From: Microvirga sp. TS319
Lineage (GTDB): Bacteria > Pseudomonadota > Alphaproteobacteria > Rhizobiales > Beijerinckiaceae
Direction: 5' to 3'
DNA length: 64,000 nt
Assembly (NCBI RefSeq): GCF_041276405.1
Contig: NZ_JBGGGT010000002.1
Coordinates: forward strand, 781,001-845,000
A program made the translations under genes and the position numbers. The number at the start of each line of letters is the position of its first letter. Position 1 is the stretch's first letter. Shown piece after piece: positions 35,168 through 44,755 of the stretch. The notes under the pieces are model-generated. The model did no database searches, was not told the origin of the DNA, and saw only the letters and a list, made by a program, of their open reading frames with translations.

Positions 35168-36079
35168 TCATGGGGCGGCATGCTGGCGCACGATCCGCGC
35201 GAGGCCTGCCAGAAGGGCCTGCTGCGTGTTCTTCAGCTCGGTCCTGATACCGTGGCGGGCAAGGGCATGGGCATAAAGGTCGGCGCGTGCCTGATCGGCG
35301 AGAATGGTGACGACTGAAGGGCGTCCGAACTGGGCGAGCGCTCCGTTGATTTCGTCGCCCGTGAGAAGGCCTGAGAGGTAGGGCCCGAGGAGATTGCTCG
35401 CCATGCGCCCGGATACCACGGCGGCCCGCGCTCCGAACAGGAGATGAAGAAGCCCCACGCGCGCTGCGCCATCCGTGCCGCTGTTGCGCTCGGCCGCGTC
35501 GAGGCCCATGTCGAAGCCCTTCGGGTCGGCCGGCTCCGTCGCAGGGCGCCCGATCATGGATTGCTCCCGCAACAGGGCATACATCTCGCCGGTCATGAAG
35601 GTGGCGAAACGCTCGATGCGCCCGTCGCGCATGTGAATCCATTTGGGGTGCGTTCCGGCCGAGCAGACGAGGCCGTTCTCGACGCCCGCGCCCAAAACCA
35701 GTGTTTCCTCGCCGCGCATCACATCCGCGGCGCCGGGAGCCGGTTCGCAGAAAAGGCCCGGGATGATGTGGCCTTTGCGGCCATCGCCGAGATCCACCGG
35801 AACCAGTGCCCGCGCAATCTCGGCCGGACCTGCAGGGCACGAGGCGTAGGGCGCTTCCTGCCATCCCTCGCGGCTGCCTACCATGCCGACGAGCAGCACG
35901 GGCGCATTCGGTTCAGCCCCCAGCCAGCGCCCGCATTGCCGCAGGAAAACGCCGCGATGCTCGCCTTTCCGCAGGGCGGATACGCCCTCGTCCGACGAGA
36001 CCTGATCGAGAATGGTTTCGTTCTCGATCAGATAGCCCCGGAAGCGGGTGGTTCCCCAGTCGGCGACGATGAAGCGCAC
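35168..36079 (-). CDS. dgoK: 2-dehydro-3-deoxygalactonokinase
   Basis: Phosphorylates 2-dehydro-3-deoxygalactonate in the De Ley-Doudoroff galactose route; about 303 aa. The ASKHA-type start ADWGTTRFRGYLI binds ATP phosphates, and VGMVGSREGWQEAPY, GEETLVLGAG and AGTHPKW are DgoK landmarks. GTG at 36079 is chosen because AAGGA lies 7 bases upstream; a GTG at 36118 would add 13 residues. The aldolase, dehydratase and dehydrogenase of the pathway are not in the window. Confidence 0.88.
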   Translation of the reverse strand: MRFIVADWGTTRFRGYLIENETILDQVSSDEGVSALRKGEHRGVFLRQCGRWLGAEPNAPVLLVGMVGSREGWQEAPYASCPAGPAEIARALVPVDLGDGRKGHIIPGLFCEPAPGAADVMRGEETLVLGAGVENGLVCSAGTHPKWIHMRDGRIERFATFMTGEMYALLREQSMIGRPATEPADPKGFDMGLDAAERNSGTDGAARVGLLHLLFGARAAVVSGRMASNLLGPYLSGLLTGDEINGALAQFGRPSVVTILADQARADLYAHALARHGIRTELKNTQQALLAGLARIVRQHAAP

Positions 36080-36117
36080 GGCCTGATCCTTGTTTCGGTC
36101 TGTGGAGGACGACAGCA

Positions 36118-36262
36118 CCGGACGTGAAATCGAACCCGTATCCGATGCTGTCAGTTTATGCTTTTGAGCATCTTTTCACGCAAAACCGGTGCCCACTCTT
36201 GCGTTCGATGCTCGATCATCTTTTCCCGCAAAGCCAGTTCCCGCCTTTGCGTTCGATGCTCT
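36118..36262. repeat. Two palindromic GAGCATC repeats plus a degenerate copy
   Basis: Copy A spans GAGCATC (36166-36172) to GATGCTC (36207-36213), copy B follows directly to GATGCTC ending 36261. Inner CGCAAAACCGG is the inverse of the pattern in the argH repeats. A degenerate piece (CGGACGTGAAATCGAACCC) lies at 36119-36137. Confidence 0.8.
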
Positions 36263-36276
36263 AACCGGGCGAGGCT

Positions 36277-36906
36277 TCAGCGCGTTCCATACATGCGGTC
36301 GCCGGCGTCGCCGAGGCCGGGCACGATATAGCCGTGGTCGTTGAGGCGCTCGTCGATGGAGGCGGTCCAGATATGCACGTCCGGATGGGCGCTGCGCAGC
36401 CGCTCGATGCCTTCGGGCGCCGCCAGAAGACAGACGAAGCGGAGGTCCTTCGCCCCGCGCTCCTTGAGGCGCTCGATGGCGGCTACGGCCGAATTGGCGG
36501 TGGCGAGCATCGGATCGAGCACCAGCACCATGCGGTCGCCGAGATCGGACGGGGCCTTGAAATAATATTCCACCGCCTGGAGCGATTCCGGATCGCGATA
36601 GAGGCCGATATGCGCCACGCGTGCCGCGGGCACGAGGGTGAGCATGCCGTCGAGGAATCCGACGCCCGCACGCAGGATGGGGGCAAAGACGAGCTTCTTG
36701 CCGGCGATCTGCGCACCTTCCATCTTGGTGAGCGGCGTGTCGATCTCGATGCGCTCCATCGGCAGGTCGCGGGTGACCTCGTAGCAGAGAAGCATCCCGA
36801 TCTCGTTGAGGAGCTGGCGGAAGCCCTTCGTCGAGCGCTGCTTGTCCCGCATCAGGGTAAGCTTGTGCTGAACCAGCGGATGATCGACCACCGTCACGCC
36901 TTCCAT
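36277..36906 (-). CDS. upp: Uracil phosphoribosyltransferase
   Basis: Converts uracil and PRPP to UMP; 209 aa from ATG at 36906, the usual length. That start has GGGAGG 7 bases upstream. An upstream ATG at 36942 shares a base with the urc4 stop (TGATG) and would add 12 residues. The PRPP loop reads [15 protein letters not shown], with AN where GG or GN is common, and the uracil-binding end is [10 protein letters not shown]. In the URC pathway, this activity (URC6 in the yeast Lachancea kluyveri) makes the nucleotide substrate. Neighbours urc4 and urc1 support that role as well as plain salvage. Confidence 0.95.
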   Translation of the reverse strand: MEGVTVVDHPLVQHKLTLMRDKQRSTKGFRQLLNEIGMLLCYEVTRDLPMERIEIDTPLTKMEGAQIAGKKLVFAPILRAGVGFLDGMLTLVPAARVAHIGLYRDPESLQAVEYYFKAPSDLGDRMVLVLDPMLATANSAVAAIERLKERGAKDLRFVCLLAAPEGIERLRSAHPDVHIWTASIDERLNDHGYIVPGLGDAGDRMYGTR

Positions 36907-36941
36907 CCTCATTCCTCCCTGGGTCGTCATAGGCTGATTCA

Positions 36942-38195
36942 TCAAAACACCGTTCCGTCACTGATTACGCTGAGAGGCGGCGAGCCGTCGCCGCGCTTCT
37001 CCTTGGCCAATCTGCGCCCCGTGGCCCAGGTGCCGCCTTCGAGCACCTTCGCGAGAGGGAAGGTCTCGGCGGTAAGCCCGAGCCGGGCGCGAACCGGATC
37101 GGCAATGCGGTCCAAAAGGGCAACCGTCAAGGCCCGCCACTCGACGACGAGGGTTGAATCCACCGTATGCGCATGCCCGGCGTCTTCAGGATTCTTCAGC
37201 GCGATCACGCCCGTATCGAGAAAAAGGCCGCCATTGCGATATTCCGGCAGGCCCGTGAGACCGTCGATTTCCGTGACGGCGTACCCGGCCCATTCCAGGG
37301 GTTCGATCAGCGAATAGGAAAGCCATTGGGAGAGCTTGTGGAAGGGAATAAGCCCCTTCGTGGCGTCGGGCGCCTCGACCAGCGGGTGGCGCCAGGTATC
37401 GCCGAGATCGATTCCGCCCAGGCTGATCCGCCCCGGCCAGATCGGCCCGAGATAGGTCAGAAGCGCATCCAGGATCGACGTCGCCCTGACGGCCTCGTCC
37501 TCGGCGCCTGCCGCGATCACGTCGAAGAGCCCGCCAGGGCGGGGATCGTCGACCTGCCCGAAAATGTCGGGGTTCGTGGCCACCACGCGCCCGAGACGGT
37601 TGAGAAGGGCGGCGCGGCCCTCCAGCCCGACGAGCGGGTTGTCCGCCGACACCTGGAACCCGGCGGCGAGATCATCCGCCGTCAGCGCCATCAGCACGTC
37701 CGCATCGACCCGGAACGGATCCTCCGGCCGACTCGAAAAGGCCCCGCTCACGAACATGTCGAAGCTCGCCACGGCCAAGCCCTCGGAGCGGGCGTAAGTG
37801 TCGCCCGTACGGCCTTCCTGGTAGCGCCATTGCGGCCCGGCGCCTGCGTCGAGCAGCACGGACACGATGGCGAGATCGAAGGCCGAGCGGGCCATCTCGG
37901 CGGCCTCGGTCCATGGGGCGCCTCCCATCACCGCCTCCCAGCGGTCATGGCCGCCGGCCGTGAAATGCCGCCAGCGCGCATGGAAGGGGATGTCGAGGGA
38001 AGGATAGGCTTCGCGGATCGTCGTCACCACCTCGTCGGCGCAGGCCTCCAGGCGGGTCAGGTCCACCGTGAAATGCTGGAGGCGGCCCGCAAGGCCCGCA
38101 TCGAGCAATTGATGCGACCGTTCGCGCACCGCCGCGGCCGTCAGGAGCTTGCGGGCGGCTTGGGTCTCGGGGGAGGGATTCGACTGGTCCGTCAC
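36942..38195 (-). CDS. urc4: URC4/Urg3 family protein (DUF1688)
   Basis: Protein of 417 aa, DUF1688 family. It is required for uracil catabolism through the URC route in Lachancea kluyveri, but I know of no firmly established reaction. Visible segments are [69 protein letters not shown] and [17 protein letters not shown], which fit the family as I remember it. GTG at 38195 has GGAG six bases upstream. It lies between urc1 and upp on the same strand. Confidence 0.88.
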   Translation of the reverse strand: MTDQSNPSPETQAARKLLTAAAVRERSHQLLDAGLAGRLQHFTVDLTRLEACADEVVTTIREAYPSLDIPFHARWRHFTAGGHDRWEAVMGGAPWTEAAEMARSAFDLAIVSVLLDAGAGPQWRYQEGRTGDTYARSEGLAVASFDMFVSGAFSSRPEDPFRVDADVLMALTADDLAAGFQVSADNPLVGLEGRAALLNRLGRVVATNPDIFGQVDDPRPGGLFDVIAAGAEDEAVRATSILDALLTYLGPIWPGRISLGGIDLGDTWRHPLVEAPDATKGLIPFHKLSQWLSYSLIEPLEWAGYAVTEIDGLTGLPEYRNGGLFLDTGVIALKNPEDAGHAHTVDSTLVVEWRALTVALLDRIADPVRARLGLTAETFPLAKVLEGGTWATGRRLAKEKRGDGSPPLSVISDGTVF

Positions 38196-38282
38196 GCGGG
38201 GCTCCGATGCTCTCTGGGGGAGAAGCGATAGCACAGTCTTCGGGAGGCCAGCACCCTTGCGCCGGGCCGGTTGTGGAGAAGG

Positions 38283-39545
38283 TTAAAAGCGCTCGAGGTC
38301 GCGGCCCTTCACCCTGTCGAGTTCCGCCGCATCGGGGGCTCCGTCCGGGGTGTAATAGCCGGCGGCCTTCTTGGCCTCGATCTCCACCTGGGCATCCGGC
38401 GGCACCAGTTCCGGCGGGATCGGCACCCGTTCCCCCACCTCGATGCCCGATTCCGTGATGGCGTCGTACTTCATGTTCGACATGGACATGAGCCGGTCGA
38501 TGCGGCGGATGCCGAGCCAGTGGAGCACATCGGGCATGAGCTGCTGGAAGCGCGCGTCCTGCACGCCCGCCACGCATTCCGTGCGTTCGAAATAGGTGGC
38601 GGCCGAGTCGCCGCCTTCCTGGCGCTTGCGCGCGTTGTAGACGAGGAACTTGGTGACCTCGCCCAGCGCACGGCCCTCCTTGCGGTTATAGGCGATCACG
38701 CCGACGCCACCGTTTTGAGCCTCCTTCACGCATTCCTCGATGCCGTGCACGAGATAGGGCCTGCACGTGCAGATGTCGGAGCCGAAGACGTCCGAGCCGT
38801 TGCACTCGTCGTGCACGCGGCAGGCGATGCGGGTTCTCTCGTCGCTCAGGCGCGCGACGTCGCCGACGATGTAAAGGGTCGTGTTGCCGATGGGCGGCAG
38901 GAATATGCTCATATCCGGGCGCGTCACGAGCTCGGGGAACATGCCGCCGGTCTGCTCGAACAGGGTGCGGCGCAATTCGCCTTCCGAACAGCCGAAGCGC
39001 TCCGCGATGCCGGGTAGGTGCCAGACGGGATCGACGGCGATCTTCGTGACCGAAATATCGCCGGATTCGTGCAGGAAGCCGCCGTCGGCCTTCAGGCGCT
39101 TCGCCCCCATGGCCGAGAGGATTTCCGGCATGTTGAGGCGCGCCTTCGTGACCGCGATGGAAGGGCGGACGTCGAGGCCGCCCGCGATGTCGTCTCCGAA
39201 AGCTTGGCCGACCAGATGGCCCCAAGGGTCGAGCGACACGATCCTGCCCGGCTCGAACCATTGCGGGTGCGGGCCGATCTCGGCGGTGGGATGGGTGTTG
39301 TGGAGATCGGGCCGCGACAGGGGATTGAGCGCGCGTGCCGAGATCGCCAGGGCCCGGTAGAGCGAATAGGAGCCGCCATGCGCGCCGATCACGTTGCGGT
39401 CGCCTGGATTGGTGACGGTGCCGATGATCGGTCCGCGCTCCTTCGGGTCCTTGGCGCCCCATTTGATCGGATGCTTGATGGTGCCTGCATTCGGCTCGGG
39501 GTGGGATGTGAGCCTGATATGGGTCGAGCGGTTAGGCGTGCTCAT
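38283..39545 (-). CDS. urc1: GTP cyclohydrolase II-like protein of the URC pathway (Urc1)
   Basis: Protein of 420 aa with a C-terminal GTP cyclohydrolase II domain (about 210-365) and a roughly 200-residue N-terminal extension absent from RibA. The zinc cysteines are C248, C259 and C261, in the same C-x10-C-x-C spacing as RibA. The catalytic block is NRKEGRALGEVTKFLVYNAR instead of RibA's QEGRGIGLxNKxxAY, which argues against riboflavin synthesis. In Lachancea kluyveri, Urc1 acts early in opening the pyrimidine ring at the nucleotide level. The ATG at 39545 has GGAAGA upstream. deoB precedes it on the same strand and urc4 follows 87 bases on. Confidence 0.9.
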   Translation of the reverse strand: MSTPNRSTHIRLTSHPEPNAGTIKHPIKWGAKDPKERGPIIGTVTNPGDRNVIGAHGGSYSLYRALAISARALNPLSRPDLHNTHPTAEIGPHPQWFEPGRIVSLDPWGHLVGQAFGDDIAGGLDVRPSIAVTKARLNMPEILSAMGAKRLKADGGFLHESGDISVTKIAVDPVWHLPGIAERFGCSEGELRRTLFEQTGGMFPELVTRPDMSIFLPPIGNTTLYIVGDVARLSDERTRIACRVHDECNGSDVFGSDICTCRPYLVHGIEECVKEAQNGGVGVIAYNRKEGRALGEVTKFLVYNARKRQEGGDSAATYFERTECVAGVQDARFQQLMPDVLHWLGIRRIDRLMSMSNMKYDAITESGIEVGERVPIPPELVPPDAQVEIEAKKAAGYYTPDGAPDAAELDRVKGRDLERF

Positions 39546-39686
39546 GAATGATCTTCCACGCGTGAACGGGAAGACTCCCCCAACGATCGTCAGGAAAGTC
39601 TCCTTACGATCCTTGGAAGACTGAGCCAAAGTTGCGTTGCCGTCAACGGCTTAAGAGAAGGGTGCGACGCCCCGGGACGACGGTGG

Positions 39687-40907
39687 TCAAATCCAGGATT
39701 GTCCCTTTCTCGCGGGCCCAAGGCCCAGGTGAGTCAGAATGCTCGCTCCGATATCGGCGAAGCTGTCCCGCCGCCCGATACGGCCCGGCTCCACTCCGGG
39801 TCCGAAGCAGAGGATCGGCACATGCTCGCGGGTATGGTCCGTGCCGGGCCAGGACGGATCGTTCCCGTGGTCGGCCGTGATGATGACGAGATCGCCGTGC
39901 CTCAGCGCGGCTTCGATCTCCGGCACTCGCCTGTCGAAGGCCTCGAGCGCCGCCGCATAGCCCGGGATGTCGCGGCGATGGCCGAACTCGCTGTCGAAAT
40001 CCACGAGATTGGCGAAGACGAAGCCGCCCTCAGGGAGGATTCTCATGGCCTCGATCGCCGCCGACAGACAGGCGTCGTTGCCGTTCGGCTTGACCTCCTG
40101 GCCGGTGCCGCGATGCGCGAAGATGTCACCGATCTTACCGACGCTCACCATCGGGCGTCCCGCCTTCGCCAGCGCATCGAGAATGGTATCGGAGGGCGGG
40201 GGCGTCGCGAAATCCTTGCGGTTTCCCGTGCGTGTGAAGCCGATTTCGGGAGTGCCCTGGAAGGGCCTCGCGATCACGCGCCCGATCCTGTATTCGTCGC
40301 AGAGCTCGCGGCAGATCCCGCAGAGATCGTAGAGACGCTGCAGGCCGAAGAACTCCTCGTGCGCCGCGATCTGCAGCACGCTGTCCACGGAGGTGTAGCA
40401 GATCGGCTTTCCGGTGCGCAGATGCTCGACGGCGAATTCTTCGATGATCGCGGTGCCGGATGCGTGCTTGTTGCCGAGAATGCCGGGAAGGCGGCCGCGC
40501 TCGATCAGCGCCGTCGTCAGCTTCTCCGGAAAAGCCGGAACCGTATTCGGGAAGTAGCCCCAATCGAAGGCGACGGGAACGCCCGCGATCTCCCAGTGGC
40601 CCGAGGGCGTATCCTTGCCCCTGGAGGTCTCGACGCCGTACCCCCAGGCTCCCGTGAGAGCGCCGCGCGGCGCAAGGTTCGGCGGCATGCGGCCCGTGGA
40701 GGCCTCGCAGGCCAACCCTAAGCCGAGGGCGCTCATGTGAGGAAGATCGAGCGGGCCTTGGCGCAGGCCCGGCTGGTCGCCGCGGCCCTGCGCGCAGGCC
40801 TCGGCGATGTGACCGACGGTGTCGGCGCCGATATCGCCATAGGTCTTCGCATCCTCCGCTCCGCCGATGCCAACGGAGTCGAGAACGATGAGGAGAGCGC
40901 GCGCCAT
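39687..40907 (-). CDS. deoB: Phosphopentomutase
   Basis: Interconverts (deoxy)ribose-1-phosphate and -5-phosphate; 406 aa, alkaline-phosphatase superfamily. D10 in VLDSVGIG and the metal site [20 protein letters not shown] near the C-terminus are conserved. It links the phosphorylases PNP and DeoA of the nucleoside operon 8 kb away to DeoC and the pentose phosphate pathway. Its position just upstream of urc1 on the same strand makes it the probable first gene of that cluster; the 141-base gap leaves a separate promoter possible. Confidence 0.95.
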   Translation of the reverse strand: MARALLIVLDSVGIGGAEDAKTYGDIGADTVGHIAEACAQGRGDQPGLRQGPLDLPHMSALGLGLACEASTGRMPPNLAPRGALTGAWGYGVETSRGKDTPSGHWEIAGVPVAFDWGYFPNTVPAFPEKLTTALIERGRLPGILGNKHASGTAIIEEFAVEHLRTGKPICYTSVDSVLQIAAHEEFFGLQRLYDLCGICRELCDEYRIGRVIARPFQGTPEIGFTRTGNRKDFATPPPSDTILDALAKAGRPMVSVGKIGDIFAHRGTGQEVKPNGNDACLSAAIEAMRILPEGGFVFANLVDFDSEFGHRRDIPGYAAALEAFDRRVPEIEAALRHGDLVIITADHGNDPSWPGTDHTREHVPILCFGPGVEPGRIGRRDSFADIGASILTHLGLGPARKGQSWI

Positions 40908-40951
40908 GAATCCTGGTCCTTCGAGCGGTTCGAATCAAAGATGATACGGCA

Positions 40952-41953
40952 TTACGGCGAGCGACGCGATGCCTCGGTTCCATGGAGGTGTCCCCCAAGA
41001 TCATGCCCCTCGTGATTGTCGAGGGGACAGTCGCGTCCGTGATCGTGGGCGCCGGGGGAATGGATCTCGATCTGCAGGGTCGCATGCCCGATCCCGAACC
41101 GTTCTCTCAGCTCGTGCTGCGTCTCGGCGAGGAACCGATCGCCCGGATGGCCGTCCGGCATGACGAGATGGGCGGTAAGCGCCGTTTGCGTCGTGCTGAT
41201 GGCCCAGATGTGGAGATGGTGGACGCGCGAGACGCCCGGACGTTCCGCCAGGAATTCCCGCACGCGCGCCACGGATATTCCGCTCGGCACGCCATGAAGC
41301 GAGAGCCTGAGCGACTGGCGCAGCAGGTCCCAGGTTCCCCAGACGATCACGGCCGAGATGACAAGGCTTAGAACCGGGTCGATCCAGGTTGCGTCCGTCC
41401 AGAGAATGGCGAGACCGCCGAGCACGACGCCCAGGGATACGACAGCGTCAGCGACCATGTGCAGGAACGCTCCGCGAATGTTGAGGTCATCGTGTCCGCT
41501 CATGAAGAGAAAGGCCGTAAAGCCGTTCACGAGAATGCCGATGCCCGCCACGACCATCATGGTGCCGGCCATCACGGGAGCTGGCTCGATCAGGCGCTGG
41601 ACGGATTCCCACACGATTCCGCCGACGGCGACCATCAGGAGAAGCGCGTTGAGGAGGGCGGCCAGAATGGAGCTTGCACGCAGGCCGTACGTATAGTGCT
41701 CGTTGGGCTCACGCCTGGCCAGGGTCGCCGCCCCCCAGGCGATGCCGAGTCCCAGCACGTCGCTCAGGTTGTGGCCCGCATCCGACAGAAGCGCCATGGA
41801 GCCCGCAAAAAAACCGTAGCCTGCCTCGATGGCCACGAAGGCGAGATTGAGCGTAATGCCGATCAGAAAGGCACGGCCGTGAGTCACGTCACGGGAGTGG
41901 GAGTTGCTATGCCCGTGATGGGAATGACCTGACGGATGATGATGCGCCTGCAT
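40952..41953 (-). CDS. Cation diffusion facilitator (CzcD/ZitB-like metal efflux)
   Basis: Membrane antiporter of about 333 aa for Zn, Co or Cd. The N-terminus is histidine-rich (QAHHHPSGHSHHGHSNSHS), six transmembrane helices follow, with the HxxxD and DxxxD-type metal sites in LSDAGHNLSD and HMVADAVVSLG. A second histidine-rich stretch ends the protein. The start may be ATG 41953 or GTG 41962. It begins only 12 bases after yejF ends, so it may be read from the yej operon. Confidence 0.9.
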   Translation of the reverse strand: MQAHHHPSGHSHHGHSNSHSRDVTHGRAFLIGITLNLAFVAIEAGYGFFAGSMALLSDAGHNLSDVLGLGIAWGAATLARREPNEHYTYGLRASSILAALLNALLLMVAVGGIVWESVQRLIEPAPVMAGTMMVVAGIGILVNGFTAFLFMSGHDDLNIRGAFLHMVADAVVSLGVVLGGLAILWTDATWIDPVLSLVISAVIVWGTWDLLRQSLRLSLHGVPSGISVARVREFLAERPGVSRVHHLHIWAISTTQTALTAHLVMPDGHPGDRFLAETQHELRERFGIGHATLQIEIHSPGAHDHGRDCPLDNHEGHDLGGHLHGTEASRRSP

Positions 41954-41965
41954 GGTCTTCACGCG

Positions 41966-43594
41966 TCATTGCCGGACGGCGTCGGCTCCGACAGTCTCGA
42001 GGTTGAAGGCTGCTGCGAACAGGGCCCGCGTGTACTCGGTCCGAGGCGCGGCGAAGATGCTCTCGGCGGATCCCTCCTCGACCACCTTGCCGTTCTGCAT
42101 CACGATCACGTGGTTCGCGAGAGCCCGCACCACCTTCAGATCGTGGCTGATGAACATATAGGCCAAATCGCGGCGCTTCTGAAGATCGCGCAGCAGCTCC
42201 ACAATCTGCGCCTGAACGGACATGTCGAGAGCAGAGGTCGGCTCGTCGAGCATGATGAATTGCGGCTCCAGCGCCATCGCCCGGGCAATTGCGATGCGCT
42301 GGCGCTGGCCGCCGGAGAATTCATGCGGGTAGCGGTCCATCGTTGCGGGATCGAGCCCCACATCGTGCAGTGCCTTTGCCACCACGTCGCGGCGCTGGCG
42401 ATAGTTCAGGTTCTTGTCCTGCACCAGAAGCCCTTCCTCCACGATCTCGGCCACGGACATGCGCGGCGAAAGAGAACCGTACGGATCCTGGAACACGACC
42501 TGAAGATCCTTGCGCATGGGACGGATCTCCCGGGAACGCAGGCCGTCGATCCGGTTCCCGAGGAAGACGATGGGCCCCTGCGATTGGACGAGACGCAGGA
42601 TCGCCAGGCCGAGCGTCGTCTTTCCCGAACCCGACTCGCCCACGACGCCGACCGTTTCGCCCCGTCGCACGCGGACGGATACGCCGTCGACGGCCTTCAC
42701 ATGACCGACGGTCTTCCGGAAGAAGCCGCGCCTGATCGGGAACCACACCTTGATGGGGCCCGCCTCGACCACGGTGGGGGCGCCGGCGGGCAGAGGATTG
42801 GCGCGGCCTTTCGGCTCGGCTGCGAGAAGGCGCTGCGTATAGGCGTGCTGCGGGTTGTCGAAGACCTCCGCTGTCGTGCCGTGCTCCACGATCTTGCCGT
42901 TGAGCATCACGCAGACGCGGTCGGCGATCTTGCGCACGATGCCGAGATCGTGCGTGATGAACAGCATCGACATGCCGAGCTTGTTCTTCAGCTCGGCCAG
43001 GAGCTTCAGGATCTGCGCCTGCACCGTCACGTCGAGCGCCGTCGTCGGTTCGTCCGCAATGAAGAGATCGGGCTCGTTCGCCAGCGCCATGGCGATCATC
43101 ACGCGTTGCCGCTGTCCGCCGGAGAGCTGATGCGGGTAGGCTTTGAGGCGGCTCTCCGCATCGCGGATGCCGACAAGCTCGAGCAGCTCCAGCGTTCGGG
43201 CAAGGGCCTCCTTGTCGGAGAGGCCGCGATGGAGCTTGAGGATTTCGCCGATCTGCCGGTCGATGGTGTGGAGCGGATTGAGCGAGGTCATCGGCTCCTG
43301 GAACACCATGGTGATATCGTCGCCGCGCACGCGGCGCATCTCGTCCTCGTTCAAGGCGATCAGGTCCTTGCCCTTGAACAGGATGCGGCCCGATGGATGA
43401 TGGGCGGAGGGGTAGGGCAGGAGCTTGAGCACCGAGAGCGCCGAGACCGACTTGCCCGATCCCGACTCGCCTACCAGCGCCACGGTCTCGCCGGGCAGGA
43501 TGTCGAAGGAGACGCGGTCCACCGCCAGCATGTCGCGCCCGCCCTGGCGGAACGCGACGGAGAGATCTCGGACGGAGAGGAGGGGCTCTGTCAT
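41966..43594 (-). CDS. yejF: Peptide ABC transporter ATP-binding protein with two ATPase domains (YejF)
   Basis: Double ATPase of 542 aa of the YejABEF importer, which takes up oligopeptides and, in enterobacteria, microcin C. Domain 1 has GESGSGKSV (about residues 40-48), [15 protein letters not shown] and [12 protein letters not shown]. Domain 2 has GESGSGKTT and [19 protein letters not shown], then [10 protein letters not shown]. Its start codon overlaps the yejE stop (ATGA). Confidence 0.94.
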   Translation of the reverse strand: MTEPLLSVRDLSVAFRQGGRDMLAVDRVSFDILPGETVALVGESGSGKSVSALSVLKLLPYPSAHHPSGRILFKGKDLIALNEDEMRRVRGDDITMVFQEPMTSLNPLHTIDRQIGEILKLHRGLSDKEALARTLELLELVGIRDAESRLKAYPHQLSGGQRQRVMIAMALANEPDLFIADEPTTALDVTVQAQILKLLAELKNKLGMSMLFITHDLGIVRKIADRVCVMLNGKIVEHGTTAEVFDNPQHAYTQRLLAAEPKGRANPLPAGAPTVVEAGPIKVWFPIRRGFFRKTVGHVKAVDGVSVRVRRGETVGVVGESGSGKTTLGLAILRLVQSQGPIVFLGNRIDGLRSREIRPMRKDLQVVFQDPYGSLSPRMSVAEIVEEGLLVQDKNLNYRQRRDVVAKALHDVGLDPATMDRYPHEFSGGQRQRIAIARAMALEPQFIMLDEPTSALDMSVQAQIVELLRDLQKRRDLAYMFISHDLKVVRALANHVIVMQNGKVVEEGSAESIFAAPRTEYTRALFAAAFNLETVGADAVRQ

Positions 43595-44754
43595 CGGAAG
43601 GTCTTTCTCGGGTCGAAGGCGTCACGCACCGCTTCGCCGATGAAGATGAGAAGGCTGAGCATGAGGGCGATCACGAAGAAGCCCGCGAGGCCGAGCCATG
43701 GAGCCTGGAGATTGGCCTTGCCCTGGGCCAGGAGCTCGCCGAGCGACGGCGAGCCCGGCGGCAGGCCGAAGCCGAGGAAATCGAGCGAGGTCAGCGTCGA
43801 GATCGAGCCGTTGATGATGAACGGCAGGAAGGTGAGCGTCGCGACCATGGCGTTGGGCAGGAGGTGCTTGAACATGATGGTGGCGTTCGAGAGCCCAAGC
43901 GCGCGCGCGGCACGCACATATTCGAAGTTTCGCGCCCGCAGGAATTCCGCGCGCACGACGCCCACCAGGGACACCCAGGAGAAGAGCAGCAGGATGCCGA
44001 GCAGCACGAAGAAGCTCGGCGTGATGATCGCCGAAATGATGATAAGCAGATAAAGCGAGGGAATGGCGGTCCAGATCTCGATGAAACGCTGGGCGACCAG
44101 ATCGATCCATCCACCGTAATAGCCCTGCACGGCGCCGGCGAAGATGCCGATGACGGACGAGATGCCCGCGAGGATCAGGCCGAACAGCACGGAGATGCGA
44201 AAGCCATAGATGAGGCGCGCCACCACGTCGCGGCCCTGGTCGTCCGTGCCGAGCCAGTTCCACTCGATGTCCTTGCAGCCCGTGCCGCCCGTGCGCTCCG
44301 CAATGGGGCGGCATTGTTCGTCGGTGAGCATCCAGGTCGGCGGAGCCGGAGCGGGAACGGGAAGGTCGAGATTGTGGGTGTTGTACGAGAAGTGGATGGG
44401 GGCCCAGAGCATCCATCCGTTGTCCTGGATCTCCTTCGCGATGACCGGATCGCGATAATCGGTCTGCGCCAGGAAGCCGCCGAATTTTTCTTCCGGGTAG
44501 TCGACGAAGGCCGGATAGAGCAGTTCGCCCTTATAGGAGGCGAGGATCGGCTTGTCGTTGGCGATGAGTTCCGCGAACAGGCTGAGCACGAACAGAACGG
44601 TGAAGATCCAGAAGGACCAATAGCCGCGACGGTTCGCCTTGAAGTTCGACAGGCGGCGGCGGTTGAGCGGCGAGAGCTTGATGAAGCCTTCCTTCGGCAG
44701 CGGCGGCGCGACCGGCGAGGCGGCCGGGGAGACGACGGGGACGTTCTCGTTCAT
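43591..44754 (-). CDS. yejE: Peptide ABC transporter permease (YejE)
   Basis: Permease of 387 aa, DppC-like but with the longer N-terminus and periplasmic insertion of YejE. Signs are NFKANRRGYWSFWIF before the first helix, LIANDKPILASYKGELLYPA, GTDDQGRDVVARLIYGFRIS and the cytoplasmic loop RARNFEYVRAARALGLSN. It follows yejB by 1 base. Confidence 0.94.
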   Translation of the reverse strand: MNENVPVVSPAASPVAPPLPKEGFIKLSPLNRRRLSNFKANRRGYWSFWIFTVLFVLSLFAELIANDKPILASYKGELLYPAFVDYPEEKFGGFLAQTDYRDPVIAKEIQDNGWMLWAPIHFSYNTHNLDLPVPAPAPPTWMLTDEQCRPIAERTGGTGCKDIEWNWLGTDDQGRDVVARLIYGFRISVLFGLILAGISSVIGIFAGAVQGYYGGWIDLVAQRFIEIWTAIPSLYLLIIISAIITPSFFVLLGILLLFSWVSLVGVVRAEFLRARNFEYVRAARALGLSNATIMFKHLLPNAMVATLTFLPFIINGSISTLTSLDFLGFGLPPGSPSLGELLAQGKANLQAPWLGLAGFFVIALMLSLLIFIGEAVRDAFDPRKTFR

Positions 44755-44755
44755 C

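Noticed and set aside
38283..39545. Calling this gene ribA (riboflavin synthesis)
   Set aside because: The zinc cysteines fit, but the long N-terminal extension, the changed catalytic block and the urc4 and upp neighbours fit Urc1 better; no other riboflavin genes are nearby.
41936..44053. Open frame of about 700 codons on + opposite yejF and yejE
   Set aside because: Antisense shadow of the ATPase and permease genes, caused by codon bias at high GC; it has no recognisable domain or ribosome site.
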